DNA from: a virus
IMG/VR virus record: IMGVR_UViG_3300040751_002066
Location: 1-64,000 of that record
DNA: 64,000 nucleotides
Strand: one strand, 5' to 3'
Part shown: in pieces, positions 34,308 through 42,367 of the stretch
How positions within the stretch are numbered: the first letter of the stretch is position 1
Layout: each line of letters starts with the position of its first letter
The notes under the pieces: model-generated
Seen by the model: only the letters and a program-made list of their open reading frames with translations
Databases searched by the model: none
Told to the model about the DNA's origin: nothing
Program-made: the position numbers and the translations under genes

Positions 34308-35765
34308 TTATGTTAGGGTGATTGCCGCGAACTCCCCCCATGGGAAGTGCGACTTTGGTTTCTTGTATGAGAGCCACAGTACCGGGTACTCGGGCTCAGT
34401 CATTTGTTTGTGGTCTGTACACACCCCGTCGGTGAAGTAGATCAGCAACAGGGGGTCGATGCAAAGATGGTGGGGGTCTTCGGTGACCCAGTCGAACGCC
34501 GCCTTGAAGGAGGTGCCCCCTCCCCCTCGGAAAGAGGAGGGGACAGTCTCGCCAACTTCAAGTATGACGTGGTCCTTTACCTTATCGGAACAGGAGAGGA
34601 GGAGCAACCGGTTGGGTTCCACCTCGTCGAGGATGTACTGGTTCAGCTCAATGAACTTGTCCCACGCCTCCCGATTGATGGACCCGGAAGAGTCGGCGAC
34701 GACAATGATGTCACCCACCTTCTTACCCTCCCGGCCGGGGGCACACAGACCGGACGCAACGTACACCCCGTGGTTGTAGGGTGCGAGCCACCCGTCTTCG
34801 CAACGGGTCTCAATGAACTGCTGGGCGTAGGATACCCAGTCTTGTGGAGAGGAGCTCTTGCGTTCACTGGCAATTCGGTTGGCAGTGTCGCCGCCCGACC
34901 CACACGCCGATTGCTCGACCGAGTCCTGAAACATGAGCCGTTCATTCTGTTCCTCGAGGCTGGTCTCCAGTTCTACTTGGTCCTCCCCTTCGCCAGCGAC
35001 AGGGGCGAAGGTGTCGACACCTCCTGCACCGGGTCGTGGGTCAGGGGCAGGGGAATCGGATCCGGGATCAGGAGGCCCAGCGTCAAGGTCGCCCCCGCCC
35101 CCGTCGCCAGCAGTGCCACCATCAGGTTGTCCTTGCGGATCTTCTTCTCGGTCGTCACCACTATCTCCTCCGGCCGGTTGATCACCGTCGGGGTGTTCGG
35201 GGGGATCGTCCGGGGAAGCTTGATTCGGGGGTTCTGGTCTATCAGGTGCATGGTCTTTGAGTAGGCGTTGGTATAGTTGCTCGGTGTTGTACCCATCCGA
35301 GAGGGTGGTGTCAAGTAACGCCCACTCCGGAACAGGGAACAGGGTTCGACGTCCGGGGTTGCGGGGGTCGTGGAGGCTCTCGAAGTTGTGTTCCCATATG
35401 ATCTGGTTGATCACATAGTCAGCGGCTTGGTTCGCCACCTCGGGGCGGGTGAACTTGGAGAGCCGAACCCCGTGATTGAGCAGCGCATGGAGCGCCTCAT
35501 GCAGCAGCAAGAACGCGACATATCCGACGCCATCTTGGAGCGTATCCTGCCCTTCGTTGAACATGTCATCCACCCCGTCCACGTTGAGCCACATGTAGAT
35601 GCCATCCGTGGCCCCATACGGTACCTCTTCGGACCACACCCAGTTGAGACACATGAGCTTGGAGTAGGCGAGGGGCCAGTGGGTGGCGACCCTCCGGGTG
35701 GCCCGCTTCAACGGGTGGTCACGGTCCAGCCCCCGAAGATCTACTTGTTGGTCACAGTTCATCAT
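34308..35765 (-). CDS. Metallopeptidase-like VWA protein (CobT/DUF2201-like)
   Basis: 485 residues. The N-terminal domain has LLLHEALHALLNHG near residue 88 (HExxH metal site) as in the DUF2201 putative metallopeptidase family. A Pro/Asp/Gly-rich acidic linker spans about 180-260. The C-terminal VWA domain starts VVADSSGSI near 352 (MIDAS DxSxS) and contains GGGGTSF and LIYFTDG near 440. Such proteins pair with MoxR/CobS-type AAA+ ATPases, one of which is encoded at 40093-41220. ATGATG gives two possible starts; GAGGAGATA lies 6-9 bases upstream, a plausible Shine-Dalgarno. It overlaps the upstream stop. Confidence 0.8.
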   Translation of the reverse strand: MMNCDQQVDLRGLDRDHPLKRATRRVATHWPLAYSKLMCLNWVWSEEVPYGATDGIYMWLNVDGVDDMFNEGQDTLQDGVGYVAFLLLHEALHALLNHGVRLSKFTRPEVANQAADYVINQIIWEHNFESLHDPRNPGRRTLFPVPEWALLDTTLSDGYNTEQLYQRLLKDHAPDRPEPPNQASPDDPPEHPDGDQPAGGDSGDDREEDPQGQPDGGTAGDGGGGDLDAGPPDPGSDSPAPDPRPGAGGVDTFAPVAGEGEDQVELETSLEEQNERLMFQDSVEQSACGSGGDTANRIASERKSSSPQDWVSYAQQFIETRCEDGWLAPYNHGVYVASGLCAPGREGKKVGDIIVVADSSGSINREAWDKFIELNQYILDEVEPNRLLLLSCSDKVKDHVILEVGETVPSSFRGGGGTSFKAAFDWVTEDPHHLCIDPLLLIYFTDGVCTDHKQMTEPEYPVLWLSYKKPKSHFPWGEFAAITLT

Positions 35766-36328
35766 GACTGTATCTCCTCGAGCACGGGTTCAAGGGTGAT
35801 CGACGAGTAATAGTACCCGGCCCGGGCACGTTGCGCCGTCCAGACAGCGGCCTGCACCTGCGCCGGGGACCACCCAAGGGTGCGTGCCACCCATCCGATG
35901 CGCTTCTCCGCCTCGGTCTGGACACTCTTGTTACGGAGCTTGGCCGCAGGTACATTGAGGGCGTGCCCCATGTGGGTATCCAGTACCACCGCGTCTTCGT
36001 CTCCGAGCAGGGCGTGGGCGAAGCGACGGGTCTTCGGTCCCCGGATAGAGGACAGTGCGAACTGGGAATCCTTGGCCCGGTCGAAGGAGGCAGCCACTGA
36101 GGGCAGGACCCTCGGGTATATCCCATATAGGAACCACAAGAGGGTCAGCTTGATATTCTGCCGCACGCTTACTTGTGGCGAGAGTACGGCGAGAGCGACC
36201 ACGAACTTGATTGTGTCCCAGCCATGGTTGCAGCAGGTTAGGTCAATGTCCGCGAGGGCCTCTGGGTACCATAGCTTTCCGTAGGACCCTTCAATCGCTA
36301 GTTGTAATATTTTTTGTTTTGAGGTCAT
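35762..36328 (-). CDS. DUF7178-like protein with HhH-GPD-like features
   Basis: 188 residues. A helical region with LAVLSPQVSVRQNIKL is followed by IRGPKTRRFAHALLGDEDAV then VLDTHMGHALNVP. The order helix - GPKT - LDTH recalls the HhH-GPD (endonuclease III) hairpin and catalytic Asp (VDTHV), and the whole matches the pattern of DUF7178 phage proteins. Base-excision activity is a guess. The ATG at 36328 was chosen over 36433, which would extend into the preceding coding region; its leader is CCTAACCCCTATTCAAAATAAC. Confidence 0.55.
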   Translation of the reverse strand: MTSKQKILQLAIEGSYGKLWYPEALADIDLTCCNHGWDTIKFVVALAVLSPQVSVRQNIKLTLLWFLYGIYPRVLPSVAASFDRAKDSQFALSSIRGPKTRRFAHALLGDEDAVVLDTHMGHALNVPAAKLRNKSVQTEAEKRIGWVARTLGWSPAQVQAAVWTAQRARAGYYYSSITLEPVLEEIQS

Positions 36329-36345
36329 GTTATTTTGAATAGGGG

Positions 36346-36621
36346 TTAGGCTGGGTTGCTGATTTCCACGGTGACTACCTCTCCCGGCGGGAGGGGCACC
36401 ACGCGAAATGTAGTGTCGTCGGCGCGAGACCATCCCCCTCCGGGGTAGGTGCGGGTAAGGTTCATAACCTCGTGATGAAACTTGGACTGGGTCCGCATCA
36501 CTAGGTCACCATGGTATGAACCCCCCGGGGCGTGGATCCGGGCAATCTGGAGCGGTGCCAGACTAGACATAGGGATGACTTTTGGCTTGGCGTTTTCTTT
36601 GGTTGTAATAACTTTAATCAT
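36346..36621 (-). CDS. Unknown small protein (91 aa)
   Basis: 91 residues, MIKVITTKENAKPKVIPMSS..., beta-rich with GGSYHGDLVMRT and FRVVPLPPGEVVTVEI. No family recognised. It lies between the hairpin at 36653-36686 and the DUF7178-like gene. Confidence 0.5.
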   Translation of the reverse strand: MIKVITTKENAKPKVIPMSSLAPLQIARIHAPGGSYHGDLVMRTQSKFHHEVMNLTRTYPGGGWSRADDTTFRVVPLPPGEVVTVEISNPA

Positions 36622-36652
36622 AATGGTTGTACTGTTTGGTTGTTGGTGGGGC

Positions 36653-36686
36653 GCCCCGCATACTAGTGTCGACCAGTATGCGGGGC
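36653..36686. repeat. Intercistronic hairpin, CATACT family (site 1)
   Basis: Outer stem GCCCCGC with GCGGGGC, inner CATACT with AGTATG, apex AGTGTCGACC. It is in the gap between the 36706 stop and the ATG at 36621. Confidence 0.85.
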
Positions 36687-36705
36687 GGGTTGGATTAGGT
36701 GGGGG

Positions 36706-37623
36706 CTACGCAGAGATGCCGAGGTCTCCGAGGATACTTTGGGAAACGGTTCCCACCGCTGCCTTGGCAGTGGCCTCAAGATCACGACGGTGGTCAGTGT
36801 CTCCGCGCACCACGTCAAGGTCCGCGTTGGCGATAGGCTCGAGGGCAGCAATAGCTTCGTCGAATCGCTCCGACTCGATCCAGTTATACTCCTTGGCCAC
36901 CTCGAGTCGGGACCGGAGCTTCTCGAACCGGCTACGACGCACCCGGCAGTCGGAGCCGAGCACTCCGAGGATCCCTTGGTCCGTGTCACCCGCACCGGTG
37001 ACGATGGCCAACAGCTCACGAAGCAGGTTCTCTTGTGCGTCTTGAAGGATGTGATTACGGGACTCTTCGACTTGGGCCCGGACCTTGGCCGCGACTTCCT
37101 CACTCACCCCTGCGAGTAGGATGTCCCCGGAGGTGGGGTCTGGGGTGTAGTCCAGCTTGTGGGTGAACTTGGCCGCCGCCACTTCCGCGGAAGGGAACTC
37201 GATGTCTTCACAGGCACTCGCCAGTTTCTTCTGGGACGCTGCGACAAGCGCCGGGTATTGCCGGCGAAGCTCGCCACGCAAGCGTTCGAGCTGGTCGTCG
37301 GCGTCGTCAAAGATCTCGTTCACTTCAGTCAAGCGGTCGGCTCGGACGAGGATGCCCCCGGTACTGAGCTTGAGTCCCAGCTTGTTGAGGTTGGCGAGAG
37401 TCTGTGCAAACAGCGAGAGCATCTGCCCGATGGGAGTGCCCTTGGATTCGAACAGGCGGGCCACGGTGCGGAGCGCCTTCGGGTCGGCTCCGGTACGTTG
37501 GCAGTTCTCATTGGTGATACGCTTGTGGGTCACGGTGAGTCCGGTTCGAGTGGTCGAGTAGTGGACCAGAAGGTTACCGGTGACAGAGACAGGAGTAGAG
37601 GTAGTAGTAGTAGGAGTATTCAT
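36706..37623 (-). CDS. DUF3150-like partner of the AAA+/VWA pair
   Basis: 305 residues. After a Thr-rich N-terminus come a strand GNLLVHYSTTRTG, KRITNENCQRTGADPKALR, GGILVRADRL and a long helical region with LRGELRRQYPALV, then a C-terminal helical part. The pattern (a basic strand, K-R-I, a helical coiled region ending in an R..YP motif) recalls DUF3150, found beside CobS-like AAA+ and CobT-like VWA genes in phages and integrative elements. The start at 37623 follows a long CA-rich leader; the frame upstream simply translates that leader as QQPTTNNQQPTTN, so it is excluded. Confidence 0.5.
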   Translation of the reverse strand: MNTPTTTTSTPVSVTGNLLVHYSTTRTGLTVTHKRITNENCQRTGADPKALRTVARLFESKGTPIGQMLSLFAQTLANLNKLGLKLSTGGILVRADRLTEVNEIFDDADDQLERLRGELRRQYPALVAASQKKLASACEDIEFPSAEVAAAKFTHKLDYTPDPTSGDILLAGVSEEVAAKVRAQVEESRNHILQDAQENLLRELLAIVTGAGDTDQGILGVLGSDCRVRRSRFEKLRSRLEVAKEYNWIESERFDEAIAALEPIANADLDVVRGDTDHRRDLEATAKAAVGTVSQSILGDLGISA

Positions 37624-37682
37624 AGTAATAATATTTTTGTTGGTTGTTGGTTGTTGGTTGTTGGTTGTTGGTTGTTGGGTTG
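37624..37682 (-). promoter_or_regulatory. CA-rich untranslated leader
   Basis: In mRNA sense, four to five CCAACAA units followed by AAAATATTATTACT and the ATG at 37623. There are few G residues and no Shine-Dalgarno. It is the clearest example of the leader type used in this block. Confidence 0.7.
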
Positions 37683-37683
37683 G

Positions 37684-37717
37684 GCCCCGCATACTAGTGG
37701 CGACCAGTATGCGGGGC
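37684..37717. repeat. Intercistronic hairpin, CATACT family (site 2)
   Basis: Stem GCCCCGC with GCGGGGC around CATACT...AGTATG, apex AGTGGCGACC. It lies directly before the CA-rich leader of the DUF3150-like gene. Confidence 0.85.
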
Positions 37718-37724
37718 AGTTGGA

Positions 37725-38417
37725 CTAGTGGTCAGTGTCTTCAGGGTAGTCGAACAGGTAGTTGCTTGGGTACTCCGTTTCGGGGCAGCACTCGGTTCCG
37801 TAGTTGGGGAACTTGACCCCCACCTCGGAACCCCACTCTTCCCACACGTCTCCTACCCACACCCACTCTCCGGTCGGGGATTTCTCATGACCGTCGAATA
37901 CCGCCGTGAAGTGGGCCTCGCCCCTGAAGGACAGACACCCGGGGTACCGAGGCGGGGGGTCTCCCCGGTACACTGTGTCGAGGGCCTCCATTAGTTGAGG
38001 GAGCGTAACCCCAAGGACCCTTGCCTTCCCCGCAAGGAACTCATTGACTGGAGGGTCGGGCCGGGTGGGCTGCGAAGCGGAGGCGTCCACCCCCTCAAGG
38101 TCCCACTCATGCCTGACTTCCTTCACCTTGTTGGGACTTACCAGTACCCACACGAGGGAACCAGTAGGGTAGGGTCCCCGGAAGGGGTCGCACACCCCAA
38201 TGGGGGTGGCCTTGTGCCCCGCGTTGCGCTCTCGGTATGGTTGTTTAGACACCCGGTTGAAGTTTCCTTGGGGGTTGATGTACACCTCGTCCCCGGCACT
38301 CAAGGGGGCCGCCGCGTAACCGGAGAGGATGGCTACGTGGATGGCGTCCTTAACACCCGGGGCTACGGGCGTGGTTCCGAGGGTGTTCTTCTTGTTAATC
38401 TGTGATGTGGTACTCAT
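37725..38417 (-). CDS. Conserved phage protein of unknown function (230 aa)
   Basis: 230 residues. PLSAGDEVYINPQGN, then IGVCDPFRGPYPTGSLVWVLVSP and VRHEW form a small beta barrel-like region seen in many phage proteins of unknown role. The C-terminal part is acidic with Trp-rich VWVGDVWEEWGSE. Its leader (CCAACCAAACCAACTG) is CA-rich and contains the stop of the upstream gene. Confidence 0.6.
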   Translation of the reverse strand: MSTTSQINKKNTLGTTPVAPGVKDAIHVAILSGYAAAPLSAGDEVYINPQGNFNRVSKQPYRERNAGHKATPIGVCDPFRGPYPTGSLVWVLVSPNKVKEVRHEWDLEGVDASASQPTRPDPPVNEFLAGKARVLGVTLPQLMEALDTVYRGDPPPRYPGCLSFRGEAHFTAVFDGHEKSPTGEWVWVGDVWEEWGSEVGVKFPNYGTECCPETEYPSNYLFDYPEDTDH

Positions 38418-38420
38418 AAT

Positions 38421-38618
38421 TTATACAGTTGGTTTGGTTGGTCCGTCCATTGAGGCTGGACGGTTCGCCTTTCGGGTGGGGATTAGTAACTCGTCGCGTA
38501 ACTCTTGGACGTTCTGTTCCAAAAGTACCAGTCGAGTGATCGCTTTGTTGAGCATCTGCTGAGTCTCGATGAGTCTCCTCTTCAGTGTTTCTTTTGAGAC
38601 CATGGCTTGGGCTAACAT
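38421..38618 (-). CDS. Small coiled-coil protein (65 aa)
   Basis: 65 residues: TLKRRLIETQQMLNKAITRL and VLLEQNVQELRDEL form one amphipathic coiled coil. Two starts are possible, ATG at 38618 (overlapping the upstream gene by 7 bases) or the sixth codon, MVSKET. It may oligomerise; function unknown. Confidence 0.55.
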   Translation of the reverse strand: MLAQAMVSKETLKRRLIETQQMLNKAITRLVLLEQNVQELRDELLIPTRKANRPASMDGPTKPTV

Positions 38619-39151
38619 GGTATGGGTTCGAGTTCGAGGATGTATTCCGCATCCTTGTCCCCCGGGGTGATGCGGGAGACGGCAGCAACGGTGGCGAGTT
38701 GGGGGTCTGTCACTATCTGAATGCCGTAGCCAATGTATGGGCCCCCATCCGGGTCAATGAAGGACAGGTCTCCGTCCTCCTCCTCCCCCCACCGGCAACT
38801 TAGGGCCCCGACAAGAGACAGCTTGGCGTAGTGGGACCCGTCCTTCCGACGGTACACCTCGATGGGCCACCGCTTGTTGTACCGGGAGCGCAAGGCCCCC
38901 CTCCGTGTGCAGGTCGTCGGCCCGTTGTCTGGCTCAAGGTGCTCCTCGAGCCAGTCAAGTAGCTCGTCGCTGTCTGCGGTCTCGGTGTCAACCTTGGCGT
39001 CCCATCCGTGTGCCGTGTCGGTGTATCGGATGAGGGTCATGTCGTTGTTTTGCGTGCCCCTCTCGACGGCGAGGAGCAGCCCCTCCCGTTGGAAGGTTAC
39101 GCTGTCGGCGGGAGTTATTTCGTGGATTTCTCGTAGTTCTTTTAGGTTCAT
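38612..39151 (-). CDS. Unknown protein (179 aa)
   Basis: 179 residues, alpha/beta, with an acidic first half (DTETADSDELLDWLEEHLEPD) and a central basic strand region (RWPIEVYRRKDGSHYAKL). Ends in TAG. No family recognised. The ATG at 39151 lies behind AACAACCAACAACCAAC, one of the purest CA-rich leaders. Confidence 0.55.
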   Translation of the reverse strand: MNLKELREIHEITPADSVTFQREGLLLAVERGTQNNDMTLIRYTDTAHGWDAKVDTETADSDELLDWLEEHLEPDNGPTTCTRRGALRSRYNKRWPIEVYRRKDGSHYAKLSLVGALSCRWGEEEDGDLSFIDPDGGPYIGYGIQIVTDPQLATVAAVSRITPGDKDAEYILELEPIPC

Positions 39152-39154
39152 TTC

Positions 39155-39589
39155 TTAGTTGGTTGTTGGTTGTTGGTTGTTACTAGTCTTGACCAGTATG
39201 TAGGGGACGTCGTATCGGACCCACATGAATGCCCACTTGGCGTCGTGTATCGGTGAGGGGTCTGACTCCCCCACGACGGGTGCGGTGCGGAAGTACCCCG
39301 ATACGTGTGGGTTGTACCATACCTGATGGGACCACCCGTGCCGGTATAGTTCGTGGTGTTCCGGAGGGAAGGCGAGCGGGAAGGAGGCCACGTCCCCCAT
39401 GTCCGGGGCGGTCACGAAGGCGTGGACATTCTTGCGTCCCTCCCTGATAACCCGCTGCCTTCCCCCCTCCTGAACCACGAACCGTGGACCATGGATCAGG
39501 ATACAGGGAGTGTGGAACAGGACCCGGCCGCCTTGGCGCACGGAGAATAGTTTCTTGTGCAGGTTGAAGTAAACTTCTACTCGGCTCAT
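39155..39589 (-). CDS. Conserved phage protein, leader-encoded C-terminus (144 aa)
   Basis: 144 residues. The start MSRVEVYFNLHKKLFSVRQG and the later RKNVHAFVTAP match a widespread phage protein family of unknown function. The last residues TSNNQQPTTN are a direct translation of the CA-rich leader of the next gene, and the inner hairpin motif (ACTAGTC...GACCAGTATG, 39182-39202) lies in its final codons. Thus the ORF has run into the intercistronic module. Confidence 0.65.
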   Translation of the reverse strand: MSRVEVYFNLHKKLFSVRQGGRVLFHTPCILIHGPRFVVQEGGRQRVIREGRKNVHAFVTAPDMGDVASFPLAFPPEHHELYRHGWSHQVWYNPHVSGYFRTAPVVGESDPSPIHDAKWAFMWVRYDVPYILVKTSNNQQPTTN

Positions 39590-39783
39590 GGCTCCCCTAA
39601 CCTTTCCACTAGGATCTTCAGTGCCTCGTCCCGGTTGGGCGCCTCGAAAGGCGGGACCACTCGCAGCACAAAGGGGTTGTCTTGCACGTCGTAGGTGTAG
39701 TCCTTCGGATCATTAAAGTACCGCTTGAGGATGGCCTTGCCACTGCTGTGCCAGTAGCCCCACCATTTAATTGGTTCACTCAT
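39586..39783 (-). CDS. Conserved small phage protein (65 aa)
   Basis: 65 residues. IKWWGYWHSSGKAILKRYFN followed by DYTYDVQDNPFVLRVV and a helical end resemble short phage proteins usually next to the family at 39155-39589. Function unknown. It overlaps both neighbours by 4-8 bases. Confidence 0.6.
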   Translation of the reverse strand: MSEPIKWWGYWHSSGKAILKRYFNDPKDYTYDVQDNPFVLRVVPPFEAPNRDEALKILVERLGEP

Positions 39784-40039
39784 GGCTACTCACCCTTTCC
39801 CGCACTTCCTTTAGGATGGACCGGGCCTGCGAGGGGCCCACTGACTGTAACGCCCGGGGGCTTTCGTAGCTCACCCCAAGGAACCGTCCCTCGCTCCGCT
39901 CGAACGCGTCCCCAACCTTGGGAGTGTTGAGGTGGTTAGTGAGTATCTCATGCCCCTCCCCTTGGGGGGAGAGGAGAAGGACCCCCCGAAGCCCGAAGCT
40001 GTTCGTGTTCTCAGATATACTTATAACGTGGAATTTCAT
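39776..40039 (-). CDS. Unknown small protein (87 aa)
   Basis: 87 residues, MKFHVISISENTNSFGLRGV..., with a short beta start and KVGDAFERSEGRFLGVSY. The ATG at 40039 follows a CA-rich leader of about 50 bases (AACCAACAACTAACAACC). The frame extending further upstream translates only the leader and was excluded. Confidence 0.55.
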   Translation of the reverse strand: MKFHVISISENTNSFGLRGVLLLSPQGEGHEILTNHLNTPKVGDAFERSEGRFLGVSYESPRALQSVGPSQARSILKEVRERVSSHE

Positions 40040-40092
40040 AATAGTTGTTTGGTTGTTAGTTGTTGGTTGTCGGTTGTTGGTTGGGTTGGTTG

Positions 40093-41220
40093 TTACGCAC
40101 CTACTAGTTCTGCCCACATCTCAGGTCGGCGTTCAGGCACGTTGATGCCCCGTCTCTGGGCAGTGGACAACCCGTAAGCTGCGACCTCGGGGTTGAGTCT
40201 CGCCATGCCATCCATCGCCCAGTCCAGCTTACCGGAGTGAAGTGCGGCACCGACGTCGCTTATGCCGCGGGTGGCATATAGCAAGGCGCCACTCGCCAGC
40301 ATGAACTGCTGGTCGCTACGCTTGGGGACCGTGAACCCTTCCGGGTCTTTCTTCATGGCCTCGAAAGCGGGCCGGTCCTCGAGGACTGCCAAGAAGGCGA
40401 ACAAGGCGTTGCTCGCCGCGTCCCCGACCCACCCTTGGACGTTCACCCGCGCCGCCTCTCTGGTGCAGCGTCCCTCTCGTTGGTGGATGAGAGTCTTCAT
40501 GACCTCCTCCCATGCACGTGGGGAGGGCTGGGCGTTGGGGACGAGAGGGTCAAAATCGGACGGGTCTCCGAGGAAGTGATCCTTGTGGGCCTCCGAAGCG
40601 GATACGCTGTTGCCATACGCAATGAACGCAGGGACGAAGGTCTCCGCATACTCGGGGACTGAGTCGGCCCACCGCCACCAGTTGGCCGCGTCGGGAATCA
40701 AGGTAACAAGGCTCGCCCGTCGGCACTCCGGGATGGAGTACCGACCAACCGCCGCCCCGTCGCTGCGTCTGTTGGTTGTGAGTCCACAAACCACGTTGGG
40801 TCCGATGATGTGAGACCCGAGGTATCGGTGCTTACCGGCGGGCGGGGACAGTACCCCGTGGAACGCGGCCCGGACTTGTGGGTCCCAGTTTCCCCACTCG
40901 TCGAGCACCCAATACACGTGGCTGTCTCCGACCCTGTCCATGGTGGGGATTCCCTCGGGCTGGGAGAACACCATGTTGAGTATCTTGTCTTCCCACTTGG
41001 GGAGTCCGAGTCCAGTTACTTCGACCGGACCTTTGCCTGCAAAGTTGGACAGGGTAACCGTGTCAAACAAGGGACGTGCGGCATTGGCCATGATGGTTGT
41101 CTTACCTACCCCGCTGGGTCCGAAGACCATGAGGGTAGATTGGGTGGCCCGTTGCAGGGCTACTTGTTCCTCCAACTGGGGAGGGCTGATCGGATTTTCG
41201 TTTTTCATTTCTTTTTTCAT
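40093..41220 (-). CDS. MoxR/CobS-like AAA+ ATPase
   Basis: 375 residues. Walker A GPSGVGKTT at 34-42, Walker B VYWVLDEWGNWD near 103, then GVLSPPAGKHRYLG and a sensor-like VCGLTTNRRSDG near 145. The short N-terminus, NFAGKGPVEVTGL pore-loop region and helical C-terminal lid fit MoxR/CbbQ/CobS-type AAA+ chaperones, which act as rings with VWA proteins to remodel a substrate. The VWA gene (34308-35765) and a DUF3150-like gene lie in the same operon. An alternative start is four codons downstream. Confidence 0.8.
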   Translation of the reverse strand: MKKEMKNENPISPPQLEEQVALQRATQSTLMVFGPSGVGKTTIMANAARPLFDTVTLSNFAGKGPVEVTGLGLPKWEDKILNMVFSQPEGIPTMDRVGDSHVYWVLDEWGNWDPQVRAAFHGVLSPPAGKHRYLGSHIIGPNVVCGLTTNRRSDGAAVGRYSIPECRRASLVTLIPDAANWWRWADSVPEYAETFVPAFIAYGNSVSASEAHKDHFLGDPSDFDPLVPNAQPSPRAWEEVMKTLIHQREGRCTREAARVNVQGWVGDAASNALFAFLAVLEDRPAFEAMKKDPEGFTVPKRSDQQFMLASGALLYATRGISDVGAALHSGKLDWAMDGMARLNPEVAAYGLSTAQRRGINVPERRPEMWAELVGA

Positions 41221-41236
41221 TTCTTTGTTGGGTTAC

Positions 41237-41752
41237 TTAGTCACGGATACGGAGGGACTTCACGTCTACTCCCGCAAGGTCGGCCACCTCTTGCAAGGTG
41301 AGGGTGGTTTCCTTGGCGGGTTCGGGGATGTGAGTACCGTGGTGATACCACTTCTTGGAGCCGTCGGACCACTCAATGGCGGGACCGTCTTCACGGTGGA
41401 ACCGGCCGTTGAGGTACCACGACTTGGAGCCGTCGGACCACTCAATGGCGGGACCGTCTTCACGGTGGCGCTGGCCGTGGTGATACCACTCCTTGATGCC
41501 GTTGGGTTCCTCAATGGCGGGACCGTCCTCACGGTGGAGCTTGCCGTGGTGATACCATGACTGGGCGCCGTCGGCATACTCAACGGCGGGACCGTTCTCA
41601 CGGTGGAGCTGGCCGTTGATGTACCACTCCTTGGTGCCGTTGGAATACTCAATGGCGGGACCGTCTTCACGGTGGTAGGTGGTAAGCTTACGGTTGGAAT
41701 AGTAACGGCGGGTGCCGTTGGGGTCTACGTAGATGTATTGTTCTTTGATCAT
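41237..41752 (-). CDS. HREDGPA-repeat (MORN-like) protein, copy 1
   Basis: 171 residues. Five 23-residue units of the form HREDGPAIE-x(2-3)-G-x-K-x-WY-x2-G follow an N-terminal MIKEQYIYVDPNGTRRYYSN, ending LTLQEVADLAGVDVKSLRIRD, a short helical (HTH-like) tail. The units recall MORN/YwqK-type beta-hairpin repeats common in large phages; binding partner unknown. The start at 41752 follows a CA-rich leader. A paralogue lies directly upstream. Confidence 0.75.
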   Translation of the reverse strand: MIKEQYIYVDPNGTRRYYSNRKLTTYHREDGPAIEYSNGTKEWYINGQLHRENGPAVEYADGAQSWYHHGKLHREDGPAIEEPNGIKEWYHHGQRHREDGPAIEWSDGSKSWYLNGRFHREDGPAIEWSDGSKKWYHHGTHIPEPAKETTLTLQEVADLAGVDVKSLRIRD

Positions 41753-41780
41753 ATTCTTTGTTGGTTGTTGGTTGGATGGG

Positions 41781-42296
41781 TTAGTCACGGATACGGAGGG
41801 ACTTCACGTCTACTCCCGCAAGGTCGGCCACCTCTTGCAAGGTGAGGGTGGTCTCCTTGGTGGGTTCGGGGATGTGAGTACCTTGGTGATACCACTCCTT
41901 GATGCCGTCGGGTTCCTCAATGGCGGGACCGTCCTCACGGTGGCGCTGGCCGTTGAGCCACCACTCCTTGATGCCGTTGGCATACTCAATGGCGGGACCG
42001 TTCTCACGGTGGCGCTGGCCGTGGTGATACCACTTCTTGGTGCCGTTGGCATACTCACTGGCGGGACCGTCCTCACGGTGGCGCTGGCCGTGGTGATACC
42101 ACTTCTTGGTGCCGTTGGGATACTCAACGGCGGGACCGTCCTCACGGTGGAGCTTGCCGTGGTGATACCACTTCTTGGTGCCGTTGGGATACTCAACGGC
42201 GGGACCGTCCTCACGGTGGAAGGTGGTAAGCTCACGGTTGGAATAGTAATGGCGGGTGCCGTTGGAGTAGACGTGGATGTATTGTTCTTTGATCAT
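41781..42296 (-). CDS. HREDGPA-repeat (MORN-like) protein, copy 2
   Basis: 171 residues, the same length and layout as the gene at 41237-41752, with five repeats (two tandem YPNGTKKWYHHG units among them). The C-terminal 21 residues and the first residues are identical. The two genes and their leaders form a tandem duplication with a period of 544 bases; the repeats differ between copies, suggesting unit shuffling. Confidence 0.75.
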   Translation of the reverse strand: MIKEQYIHVYSNGTRHYYSNRELTTFHREDGPAVEYPNGTKKWYHHGKLHREDGPAVEYPNGTKKWYHHGQRHREDGPASEYANGTKKWYHHGQRHRENGPAIEYANGIKEWWLNGQRHREDGPAIEEPDGIKEWYHQGTHIPEPTKETTLTLQEVADLAGVDVKSLRIRD

Positions 42297-42325
42297 ATTC
42301 TTTGTTGGTTGTTGGTTGGATGGGT

Positions 42326-42359
42326 GCCCCACATACTGGTTGCTACTAGTATGCAGGAC
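42326..42359. repeat. Intercistronic hairpin, CATACT family (site 3, degenerate)
   Basis: CATACTGGTTGCTACTAGTATG core is intact, but the outer stem (GCCCCA against GCAGGAC) is partly broken. It lies between the 42368 stop and the MORN-like gene leader. Confidence 0.7.
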
Positions 42360-42367
42360 AAGTCGGT

